Shown here: one piece after another, positions 17,253 through 25,737 of the stretch | Numbering within the stretch: position 1 is the stretch's first letter | Layout: every line of letters starts with the position of its first letter | Assembly (NCBI GenBank): GCA_903910765.1 | Contig: CAIWBA010000291.1 | Coordinates: 83,492 to 147,491, forward strand | DNA from: an uncultured Bacteroidota bacterium | GTDB lineage: Bacteria > Bacteroidota > Bacteroidia > Chitinophagales > Chitinophagaceae | Length of the DNA stretch: 64,000 nt | Reading direction: 5' to 3' | Notes under the pieces: model-generated | Databases searched by the model: none | What the model was told of the DNA's origin: nothing | The model's input: only the letters and a program-made list of their open reading frames with translations | Position numbers and translations under genes: made by a program

Positions 17253-18260
17253 ATGCGAGAACTTATAATAATCGGGTCTTATGCAGATTCAAATATAAAA
17301 TTAGAACTTTTAGAAAAGTGTATCATAGGTTGTAAGCAAAAAGGTTTAGATGTTTTAGTGTATGCAAAGTATCCAATCCCAGAGAGAATACATAAACTAT
17401 GCGATTATTATATTTTTGATAAATCTAATCCAATTGTAAAAAATCGAGTGTTTAGCGTTTGGCGAATTTGGTCAAATCGAAAAATTGTCTTTAATAAAGA
17501 AGAATATGGGTTTGCTGCAATAGAACAAATAATAAATGGATTAGGTTTTGCACATATGTTAAATTATGAATATGCTCATTTTCTTAATTATGATATTGAT
17601 CTTACAAACTTTGATGAATATTACAAAAAAATAAAATCTTTAATATCTAATTCAGCTGGAGTATTTTATAATTTTGGTAAATATGGAGATAATTTAGGAG
17701 TATTATGTACTCAAATGTATTTTAATGTACAAAAATCATTTACTTCTATAAAACCATTAATTAATTTAAACCATTATCAAATGGTAACTTCCCATACTGA
17801 AAAACTAGCTGAAGCTTTTTTATATCATTGCTTGCTAATTTCAAATTTAAAAATAATTATAATAAAAGAACCTCCAATTTTAAATGAATTATTTACAGAA
17901 CAAGGAGATAGATTATACGGACTGATACCTAAAAATCATGAATCATTATTAAAATACTTTGAATGTTTCTATATAGGATCAGCCAAAGATACTTCATCTA
18001 TTAAAAAAATCATGGTATACAAGATAAAACAGGAAATTAGTTATCTAAAACTCGATATTGGTACTGAAATTTTAGAATTTACTGATTTAAAATTAAATGT
18101 GTGGAAACATTATCAATTTTATGAGATTGATTTAATTGACACAAATCCAACTAAATTAACAATACTTCAAGTTAACAATGAAATTATGCAAGAAACTATT
18201 GATGAAACCTTAAGTAATAGATATTGGAACTCTAATTTTATTTTTGAACATACTGAATAA
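17253..18260 (+). CDS. Possible glycosyltransferase-like protein
   Basis: 335 aa; ELIIIGSYADSNIKLELLEKCI...GLDVLVYAKYPIPE...YEYAHFLNYDIDL. Confidence 0.5.
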   Translation: MRELIIIGSYADSNIKLELLEKCIIGCKQKGLDVLVYAKYPIPERIHKLCDYYIFDKSNPIVKNRVFSVWRIWSNRKIVFNKEEYGFAAIEQIINGLGFAHMLNYEYAHFLNYDIDLTNFDEYYKKIKSLISNSAGVFYNFGKYGDNLGVLCTQMYFNVQKSFTSIKPLINLNHYQMVTSHTEKLAEAFLYHCLLISNLKIIIIKEPPILNELFTEQGDRLYGLIPKNHESLLKYFECFYIGSAKDTSSIKKIMVYKIKQEISYLKLDIGTEILEFTDLKLNVWKHYQFYEIDLIDTNPTKLTILQVNNEIMQETIDETLSNRYWNSNFIFEHTE

Positions 18261-18273
18261 AAAATATAAACAT

Positions 18274-19233
18274 ATGAACTACAAAATCTTTTCAATCGAT
18301 GACTCTGACTTAGCTGAAAGAATCGTAAGCATTATTTGTTCTGATACTAACAGCAATGACTGTAATTTAGGAACCCTAAAAATTGATACATTCTCTGATG
18401 GAGAAATTAGCCCGCAATTTATGGAATCAATTAGAGATAAAAAAGTATTTTTAGTTTTAAGTACAACTTCTCCTGAGAAAATAGTAACTCTGCTGTTGTC
18501 AATTGATGCAGCAAAGAGAGCCTCAGCCTCTGAAGTAATTTTAGTAATTCCATACTTTGGATATTCCAGACAAGATCGTAAAGAAGGTTTACGTGGAGCA
18601 ATTGGTGCAAAATTAATGGCTGACTTATTACAAACTGCTGGTGCTGATCGTATTATTGCTCTTGACCTACATGCTGAACAGATTCAAGGCTTCTTTGATA
18701 TTCCAGTTAACATGATTCCTGGCCATATTGCATTCTCTTCGTTCATTAAATCTTTAGGACCTGATGATTATTGTATCTGTTCTCCTGATGCAGGCGGAGT
18801 AAAAAGAGCCAGTAAATTCCATCAAAAGTTTTTATATAAATTTCCAGGAACCCATTTTGCAATGCTATCTAAATTAAGAGATAAACCAAATTCAATTGAG
18901 CGAATGGATTTAATCGGAGATGTTAAAGACCGCCATGTAATATTAGTAGATGATATGATTGATACTGGTGGAACCTTAATAAATGCAGCTCGTCTATTAA
19001 AAGAAGGTGGTGCAAAATATGTAACTGCAGTAATTTCGCATGGTGTATTATCTGGAAAAGGTCATGAACGCATTGCTGGATCAACTGATCTTGACCAATT
19101 AATAATTACTGATTCAATTAACCAAATAGAAAATCCTAAAATTCAGGTAGTATCTTGTGCTAAATCTATTGCACGAGCTATTGAGGCAGTTGTAAATTCT
19201 ATTTCAATGGACTCTCATTTAGAGAAGATTTAA
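18274..19233 (+). CDS. prs: Ribose-phosphate pyrophosphokinase (PRPP synthetase) family
   Basis: DGEISPQ, YFGYSRQDRK, GAKLMADLLQTAGADRIIALDLHAEQIQGFFDIPV, HVILVDDMIDTGGTL; Met at 18274 preferred. Confidence 0.92.
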   Translation: MNYKIFSIDDSDLAERIVSIICSDTNSNDCNLGTLKIDTFSDGEISPQFMESIRDKKVFLVLSTTSPEKIVTLLLSIDAAKRASASEVILVIPYFGYSRQDRKEGLRGAIGAKLMADLLQTAGADRIIALDLHAEQIQGFFDIPVNMIPGHIAFSSFIKSLGPDDYCICSPDAGGVKRASKFHQKFLYKFPGTHFAMLSKLRDKPNSIERMDLIGDVKDRHVILVDDMIDTGGTLINAARLLKEGGAKYVTAVISHGVLSGKGHERIAGSTDLDQLIITDSINQIENPKIQVVSCAKSIARAIEAVVNSISMDSHLEKI

Positions 19234-19973
19234 AATATTAAACTAACCATAACTGAAGCGGTCTGCTGTAAAGGGCTCACCGCTTTATTTATGTAATAAG
19301 GATAGCCTTGATAGCTTAATACATATAATAAACCTACTGAATATTTCTTAGTTACACTTATTGAAACCGAATTGGTACTACGAATATTTAAGTTATCATG
19401 GAAACTAACATTACGATCTGAATAAATTGCAGGCTGAAATAGAGTAATTGATGCTAGTTTAAATATTGATTTAGCATAGTCAAATTTGATTCGTGTTGAA
19501 GATCGTATTGTAAAATTATTCATATCTGAATTACTACTGGATGAATAATATTCAGGTAAAATTACTTCTGATATATTAAAATTTATAGATTTATTCTTTA
19601 TAATTGAGTGTCCTAGTCCAATACCTAATGAACCTCTAAAATTAATTTTACGTTGAAATGAACGTTCCTCTTCATTAAACACAAGTACTTTCCATTTGCC
19701 TATTGACTTTGCAAGATTTGCAGTATTATAAAATTCGTTTTCATATAGATTCATATCATGAGAACCATATGGAGACTGCTCACTCCATCTATAATTTGGA
19801 TTAATTGACCAAGTATATTGGCCACTGTCTTTTTTAATTTCTGACTTAACCGTAAGGCCTAATGAACTAAAATTTCCCTTGGAACCATCTGCTCCAAGGG
19901 AAAGTATTTTAGCAATTTGACCATTACTTAATTGAGATAGCATAAGAGCTATCGATAATATTAATAATCTCAT
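19230..19973 (-). CDS. Secreted/outer-membrane hypothetical protein
   Basis: Signal peptide MRLLILSIALMLSQLSNGQ; beta-rich; 247 aa. Confidence 0.65.
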   Translation of the reverse strand: MRLLILSIALMLSQLSNGQIAKILSLGADGSKGNFSSLGLTVKSEIKKDSGQYTWSINPNYRWSEQSPYGSHDMNLYENEFYNTANLAKSIGKWKVLVFNEEERSFQRKINFRGSLGIGLGHSIIKNKSINFNISEVILPEYYSSSSNSDMNNFTIRSSTRIKFDYAKSIFKLASITLFQPAIYSDRNVSFHDNLNIRSTNSVSISVTKKYSVGLLYVLSYQGYPYYINKAVSPLQQTASVMVSLIF

Positions 19974-19987
19974 TTACTTAACTGTTT

Positions 19988-20278
19988 TTATGGTCGCATT
20001 GGATATTCTCCAGCAACTGCAATATAGTATGGGATATATTGTTTATCCATATGACCGGTTTGTCCGGGTACATGATTTAAAATATTACCAGCTGAATCCC
20101 TAAGCCTTAGGTCAGGTAGAGCAAATGTATGTTGTCCATCTCCACCATATGATCCGCCTATTAACGAAAATAGTGCTGGATAATCAGCGACTGATAAAAT
20201 TTGACCTTCGCATTTTTCCCAACCAATTGGAGCCCAATCCCATGAGAATTGCATAATTGTTCCTATAAAAGTATCCAT
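19988..20278 (-). CDS. Phage tail collar domain protein (short paralogue)
   Basis: WAPIGWEKCEGQILSVADYPALFSLIGGSYGGDGQHTFALPDLR. Confidence 0.85.
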   Translation of the reverse strand: MDTFIGTIMQFSWDWAPIGWEKCEGQILSVADYPALFSLIGGSYGGDGQHTFALPDLRLRDSAGNILNHVPGQTGHMDKQYIPYYIAVAGEYPMRP

Positions 20279-20294
20279 TGTTAGTTATATTATT

Positions 20295-20747
20295 TTAGTC
20301 TCTTGATGGGTAAATACCCTCAACACAAATGATATAGTTCATACCAACAAACGGTTGTCTATTTTCAATTGGTGCCCATTGTTCAGAAATTGAAGCTCTA
20401 TCAATAACCGAAGGTGCACCATCTCTACCGGTGGTTTTAGTATCAAGATTAACGGTATTTACACTTAACGCAACGTGATGTTCAGTGATAATATTTGATT
20501 CACAACCGCCAGTTTGACCAATACCGACTGGTGATAAGTTAGTACCTTGACCTACACCAACTGGAATTCTACCTCTTAAATCAGGTAGAGCAAATGTATG
20601 TTGACCATCTCCACCATATGTTGTACCTAAGATGGAATAAAGCGCAGTATACTGGCTTATTGATAATAATCTACCATCGCAGATCATATACCCTTTGGGT
20701 TGAAAATACCCAGCAAATAATTTAATTGTTCCTAATAATTCATCCAT
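20295..20747 (-). CDS. Phage tail collar domain (microcystin-dependent-protein-like)
   Basis: GYMICDGRLLSISQYTALYSILGTTYGGDGQHTFALPDLRGRIPVGVGQG. Confidence 0.88.
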   Translation of the reverse strand: MDELLGTIKLFAGYFQPKGYMICDGRLLSISQYTALYSILGTTYGGDGQHTFALPDLRGRIPVGVGQGTNLSPVGIGQTGGCESNIITEHHVALSVNTVNLDTKTTGRDGAPSVIDRASISEQWAPIENRQPFVGMNYIICVEGIYPSRD

Positions 20748-20757
20748 TGTTGTTTTG

Positions 20758-21585
20758 TTATTTTAATAAATTGTAATATTCGTTAAAGTGCTTAATACGA
20801 TCAGCTAAACCGATTGTACCGCCATTTACTCTTTTAGTTACAGCAGTTACAGCTGCTTCATCTGCTCCTTTATCGCAAATCGTCCAAAGATTATTTGAGT
20901 TAAAGAAGAATGCAGCAGATGCTAATGGATATTTAGTTGCAACTAGATCTGGATTTGCTAAAATATCTTCATCAACTGTTTTATCAAATTTTGTATAATT
21001 ATCTTTACCAGTTAATTGGATATAGCCACGACCGTGGAATTTCCAACCTTCTCCACTTGGCTCAGCACCATTACCCATACGGCTACCGTATACTTTGTTT
21101 GCAATCTTTTCAGGTTTTCTTTCATAAGGTAGAGCAGCAGCTTCATTAACAAAATACTTTCCGAAAGTTCCAGTAAGTCCTTTAGCTGAATAGTTTAAAT
21201 TTTCTTGTACTGCTTTAAATCCGCCACTTTCATGTCCGCATTGAGCAAGGAAATGTGCTAGTCTTAAGGTATTGGTAATACCGAATTTTGCAGCAGTATC
21301 TGGAATTTGGGCAATAACTGAGTCCGGTACATGACCTTTAAGTGCAGCAAGTTTAAAGTCACTAGCTGGAATAGTTACAGTAGTTACTTGAGTAGCAGGT
21401 GCTGCACCAAACATTTTAGTCCAAGTTCCATCTCCTACTAGGCCGTCAGCAGTTAAGCCATTAGCTGTTTGCCATTCTTTTACTTTGGTTTCAGTTCCAG
21501 GTCCAAATTGGCCATCTGCTGTTAATCCAAGTTTCTCTTGAAGTTTAATAACTTCTGGACCAGTCGATCCGTTTTTTAATAACAT
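20758..21585 (-). CDS. Endolysin: PG-binding domain + GH19 chitinase-like domain
   Basis: GSTGPEVIKLQEKLGLTADGQFGPGTETKVKEWQ; HFLAQCGHESGGF...GEGWKFHGRGYIQLTGKDNY. Confidence 0.9.
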   Translation of the reverse strand: MLLKNGSTGPEVIKLQEKLGLTADGQFGPGTETKVKEWQTANGLTADGLVGDGTWTKMFGAAPATQVTTVTIPASDFKLAALKGHVPDSVIAQIPDTAAKFGITNTLRLAHFLAQCGHESGGFKAVQENLNYSAKGLTGTFGKYFVNEAAALPYERKPEKIANKVYGSRMGNGAEPSGEGWKFHGRGYIQLTGKDNYTKFDKTVDEDILANPDLVATKYPLASAAFFFNSNNLWTICDKGADEAAVTAVTKRVNGGTIGLADRIKHFNEYYNLLK

Positions 21586-21654
21586 AGATATGAGTTTTTT
21601 GTTATTTATTCAATATGAGTAGGGCAGTCATGGCAAACTAATAAATAACATAGT

Positions 21655-22026
21655 ATGAGCCCGTACATTAATAAAAGAAGTTCTAAATTGATACTGTCTT
21701 GGTGTATTGAAAAATATGGACCAAGTTCATATGCTAATGTGAAAACCTTAACAATCAAGCTTGATCCTACCCTGGACTGCTTTGGCCAATACTTTCCATA
21801 TCATAATCAAATTTCAGTAAACCCAAAGATGCACAGATCCCTTATTTCATGGTGCTCAACTATAATTCATGAGTATACTCATTTTCAGCAGGACATGATT
21901 AAATATACAGAATATAAAACAAGTTACGAAAATCACCCCTATGAGATCAGTTGTAACAATCGAGGAGATCGAGACAAGCTTGAGGCAAGAAAATATATCT
22001 TAGGGAAACTTCGTATCATAATATAG
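21655..22026 (+). CDS. Zincin-like hypothetical protein
   Basis: STIIHEYTHFQQD (HExxH); upstream ATAAATAAC. Confidence 0.6.
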   Translation: MSPYINKRSSKLILSWCIEKYGPSSYANVKTLTIKLDPTLDCFGQYFPYHNQISVNPKMHRSLISWCSTIIHEYTHFQQDMIKYTEYKTSYENHPYEISCNNRGDRDKLEARKYILGKLRIII

Positions 22027-22037
22027 TATAATTACTC

Positions 22038-22047
22038 TATAAATAAC
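22038..22047 (+). promoter_or_regulatory. T4-late-promoter-like TATAAATAAC
   Basis: Exact motif upstream of the lipoprotein gene. Confidence 0.55.
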
Positions 22048-22069
22048 AAAAATAAAAACCCAAGACCAA

Positions 22070-22255
22070 ATGAAAAGATTATTTTTCGCTATCGTTGCTA
22101 CAGCTGCAATGTTTGCTAGCTGTCAAAACACAGCAACCGAGACACCAGTTACAACTGGAACAGATTCAACTGCAGTAGATTCTACTGTTATTGTAGCTGA
22201 TTCATCTGCATGTGATGCATGTAGTGCTGTTGATACAGCAACTGTGTCTAAGTAA
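22070..22255 (+). CDS. Small lipoprotein
   Basis: MKRLFFAIVATAAMFASCQNT lipobox. Confidence 0.75.
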   Translation: MKRLFFAIVATAAMFASCQNTATETPVTTGTDSTAVDSTVIVADSSACDACSAVDTATVSK

Positions 22256-22279
22256 TTAGCTAAAAACTTTTTACGACCT

Positions 22280-22315
22280 AAATGCTCAAGTTTACGCTTG
22301 GGCATTTGTTTTTTG
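22280..22315 (+). terminator. Rho-independent terminator
   Basis: AAATGCTCAAG-TTTACG-CTTGGGCATTT-GTTTTTT. Confidence 0.85.
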
Positions 22316-22325
22316 TATAAATAAC
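22316..22325 (+). promoter_or_regulatory. T4-late-promoter-like TATAAATAAC
   Basis: Directly follows terminator; 16 nt before ATG 22341. Confidence 0.6.
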
Positions 22326-22340
22326 AAAAAACATCGTAAA

Positions 22341-24269
22341 ATGCAAAAAATTACAGTACTACTGCTTGCAGTGTGCTCAATTCTAATTGGGTCCATTGTT
22401 TCACCAGTTTTGGCACAAACGTGTCCAATCACACCACTCAGTACAACACCATACATCTTACTTGATTCAGAATATCAGGTAGGTAGTGTTGCTTCTGGTA
22501 AAACATATATTGCAATATGTTATTCAAATCCAACCACTACTAGTATTACAGCCGTTCAATTTAGAGTTTGGTATGATACAGTAGCATTTGATGGAGCTAC
22601 TCCAATTGTAACTTCATTAAATACCACATGGCCACAATCTCTAAATTATGTAGTAAATCCAGTTGAAGGTAATATTACAATTACACTAGTTTATACAGGT
22701 AGTGATTCAACATTTACAATGCCTAGTAATAGACAGTTTCAAATTGAATTAAACCATTCTCCTAGTTTCTATACGTTCACAACAATTTCCCCAATGAAGG
22801 TTATTGGAACAAGTTCATTTACTCCTAGATCAGCAAATGTAAATGGATTAGACGATAATTTAACCATGTACAGTTATGGTGGAGTTATGAAAATTGCTAA
22901 ATTAAATTTCCACGGTACCTTTACTAATGTTACTGGAACTGGAGCTAAAAACTTAACCATTGCTCTACAGAAAAAACCTATTTCCGGTAGTACATGGACA
23001 CAAGTTAATACCTATACAACAAATACGCTTGGTAGATTTAACTTAAGCGAATCAATTGATACTACTTTCTATTCAGCTAGATTATTTGTTAAAGGCGATA
23101 CTCTTGGAATAGGTAGTATTGTATCAATTGCTGATGCTCAAAAGGTTAATGATTATGTATTAGGTTTAGCAACTCCAACTGGATTTGATTTCTATACAGC
23201 AGATGTAAATGGATCAAATAGTCTTTCAGTAGCTGATGCATATAGTATATTTGGAAGAATTGCTGGTCGCTTTACCTCATGGCCAAATCTAGTTAAAGAA
23301 GTATTGTTCTTTAATCAATCTGAATACTCAACAATTAATGGATCTCCGGCTAATTACCGATCGACTATCCCAGGTACAACAAACCTATATCACACAATTA
23401 GCGGTGGTGCTATAGATTCAGTTAATTTTTATGTAGCTGCACCTGGAGATGTTAATGGTACAGGTTATCATATGGCTCGATTAACTCCAATCTCTATTAT
23501 TAATCCAGCAAATGCTCATAACTATATAATTGATGAAACAGTTTCATATGATAACTCTAGTCTAATTCAAATAGAGGTAAATTTACCAACTCTTTCAGTC
23601 GATGAAGGTAACTTAGTAAATGTACCAGTTACAATATTAACAAATGGTCAATCAATTGGATCATTACAATTAGCACTTAAATACGATCCATTACTATTAG
23701 AATTTAAAGGTTTAATAGCTAGTGCCAAATCTCAAAAATGGGTAACCTTTGTTAACACTGCCGATTCAACAATTGAATGGGGAGGATTTGATCCAGCCGG
23801 TAAAAACAATTTATTAAGTAATGGAGATCAAGCAGTTACTCTACAATTTACTGCACTAAAACCTCAAGACCAATGGGGTAAAAGCCCTCTTTATACAACC
23901 CGTAAATTTGCTGGAAACTATAGTGCAAATGATGTAATCATTACTCCAACTAATGGAATGGTTCAAGTACTTAGAGTTTTAGGTGGAGGATTTAATATTA
24001 ATAATGATCAAGATATGCAAGTTTATCCAAATCCAACTGAAGGAGAAATTCACATATCATTTAAAATACTTGAAGACACAAAAGCAATTGTATCAATATA
24101 TGATATTAATGGAACTCGTACTCTTGAAGTACTTAACGAACAATACATGCCAGCAGGTACCTATAAATACTCAGCAGATTTAGGTAACTTACAACCTGGA
24201 ACATACACTGCAATTTTAGAAACAACTAGTTCTAAATTAGTAGCTAAGAGAATAATTAAAATAAAATAA
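22341..24269 (+). CDS. Secreted cohesin/dockerin-like protein with T9SS C-terminal sorting domain
   Basis: Signal peptide; dockerin-like ADVNGSNSLSVADAYSIFGRIAGRF; cohesin-like VNVPVTILTNGQSIGSLQLALKYDPLLLEF; C-term VYPNPTEGEIHISFKI...GTYTAILETTSSKLVAKRIIKIK. Confidence 0.85.
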   Translation: MQKITVLLLAVCSILIGSIVSPVLAQTCPITPLSTTPYILLDSEYQVGSVASGKTYIAICYSNPTTTSITAVQFRVWYDTVAFDGATPIVTSLNTTWPQSLNYVVNPVEGNITITLVYTGSDSTFTMPSNRQFQIELNHSPSFYTFTTISPMKVIGTSSFTPRSANVNGLDDNLTMYSYGGVMKIAKLNFHGTFTNVTGTGAKNLTIALQKKPISGSTWTQVNTYTTNTLGRFNLSESIDTTFYSARLFVKGDTLGIGSIVSIADAQKVNDYVLGLATPTGFDFYTADVNGSNSLSVADAYSIFGRIAGRFTSWPNLVKEVLFFNQSEYSTINGSPANYRSTIPGTTNLYHTISGGAIDSVNFYVAAPGDVNGTGYHMARLTPISIINPANAHNYIIDETVSYDNSSLIQIEVNLPTLSVDEGNLVNVPVTILTNGQSIGSLQLALKYDPLLLEFKGLIASAKSQKWVTFVNTADSTIEWGGFDPAGKNNLLSNGDQAVTLQFTALKPQDQWGKSPLYTTRKFAGNYSANDVIITPTNGMVQVLRVLGGGFNINNDQDMQVYPNPTEGEIHISFKILEDTKAIVSIYDINGTRTLEVLNEQYMPAGTYKYSADLGNLQPGTYTAILETTSSKLVAKRIIKIK

Positions 24270-24282
24270 CAACTAAACAATT

Positions 24283-24642
24283 ATGTCTGAAGAAACAAAT
24301 GCAACTGAAACCAATGATGGTACTTGGTCAGGATTAAAGAAAACCCTAATTACAACATTAACTACAGTTATATTAGGTGGCGGTACTTACTTAACTACTA
24401 CTCTATTTGGAGGTCACTCTGAAGATAAGGAAGAGTCTAAATCTGAAGTAGCAGCACCAGTTGCAGCTGCACCAGCCGCAGCGCCTGTAGTAATTAACTT
24501 AACTCAAAATCAAGAAAACACTCAACAGCAAAAAGCTGGTGGAACTACTACAATTATTAAAGAACGAATAGTTGAGAAACCAGTTGAGAAACCAGTTGAG
24601 AAAAAAGAAAAGAAGAGCGAAACTGAAGACGCTCCTTGGTAA
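24283..24642 (+). CDS. Single-TM protein with Ala/Pro and EKPVEKPVEK linker
   Basis: TM LITTLTTVILGGGTYLTTTLF; repeat EKPVEKPVEKK. Confidence 0.65.
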   Translation: MSEETNATETNDGTWSGLKKTLITTLTTVILGGGTYLTTTLFGGHSEDKEESKSEVAAPVAAAPAAAPVVINLTQNQENTQQQKAGGTTTIIKERIVEKPVEKPVEKKEKKSETEDAPW

Positions 24643-24659
24643 AAAAATAAATTAATAAA

Positions 24660-25019
24660 ATGGCAAGTTTAAAAGAAAAATTTAAAAGCTTTATCAGTAC
24701 ACCAGCTCCTGTAAAAGTAGAGGATAAAAACCGATTCTATTATATGCTTCAACAAATGCAGGCTAACAGATGGAGAATTACAGCAATCGTATTGGGATTG
24801 TTTACCTTGATTATTGTTGGTATTAATACAGCAGTATTTGTTGGTGCATCGATTGCAGAAGATTGGAAAGAAATGTTACTTATTTTATTAGGTGCTTTCG
24901 TTGGTAACTTAAATAAAGTAGTTGACTACTGGTTTAATTCAGAAGATCGCGACAAAATGCTAATTCAAAAAGTTGACGAAGAAGATGGAACTTCTTTATC
25001 TAACACAACTCAACAATAA
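24660..25019 (+). CDS. Membrane protein, possible holin
   Basis: Two TM segments plus polar tail; family not certain. Confidence 0.6.
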   Translation: MASLKEKFKSFISTPAPVKVEDKNRFYYMLQQMQANRWRITAIVLGLFTLIIVGINTAVFVGASIAEDWKEMLLILLGAFVGNLNKVVDYWFNSEDRDKMLIQKVDEEDGTSLSNTTQQ

Positions 25020-25025
25020 TATCAA

Positions 25026-25736
25026 ATGAAGTATTTACTATTAACACTTATATTTTTAACATCAAGCTTATGTATTGCTCAAGTCGGTTCTATCAAGACT
25101 GAGCAATACCAAGCTGAGTTTGAAAAGAAGCAATCGATTGATGTTGTCTCTAACTATACTGACTCTTTACAATATCCTATTCAAATTTTAAAGATTGGTA
25201 TCAATGAAGATCTTTATGAAATGTATCCTGAACTTAAAGACAAAAGAGTTGGATTAGGTGTAGCTAATATTGTACTTGAATTTTTAGATATGACTAATCG
25301 CTTTGTATTTACTGAAGATAAATTGGAGATTAAAGAAAGAATGATTGCCCAATTTAAAGCATCAGCGAAAGGTTTTACTGAAAATGTAATTGATGGAAAA
25401 GGTAAAATTAAATTAGCAAAGTATTTTGTCTATATTGAGGTATATGATTTCTCAGTATCAGAAGATGAGGTTGTTAAAATAAACGGTACCTCTAAAACAA
25501 CTCAAACAACCAGATTAGGTTTACAAGTAAGATTTGTTGATGCTGAAACTGGCGAACTATTTACAGGAAGCGGTTTAGGAGAAGCATCAACTGTTAAAAC
25601 TGCTTCTATTTTGGACGATGTAACTGATATTAAATTTAACCAATCAACTATTGGTATAACAACTAAAAAAGCATTGGAAACTGCTGCTTCTAGAATTATA
25701 TCTAGAATGATTAAGAAGCAACTATTTAAAAACTAA
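25026..25736 (+). CDS. CsgG-like secreted/outer-membrane protein
   Basis: Signal peptide; TTRLGLQVRFVDAETGELFTGSGLGEAS...ALETAASRIISRMIKK typical of the CsgG family. Confidence 0.65.
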   Translation: MKYLLLTLIFLTSSLCIAQVGSIKTEQYQAEFEKKQSIDVVSNYTDSLQYPIQILKIGINEDLYEMYPELKDKRVGLGVANIVLEFLDMTNRFVFTEDKLEIKERMIAQFKASAKGFTENVIDGKGKIKLAKYFVYIEVYDFSVSEDEVVKINGTSKTTQTTRLGLQVRFVDAETGELFTGSGLGEASTVKTASILDDVTDIKFNQSTIGITTKKALETAASRIISRMIKKQLFKN

Positions 25737-25737
25737 T

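Noticed and set aside
18274-19233. Complete NARP1-type NAD salvage pair
   Set aside because: Only the Prs-like partner is visible; no NAMPT-like ORF in the window.
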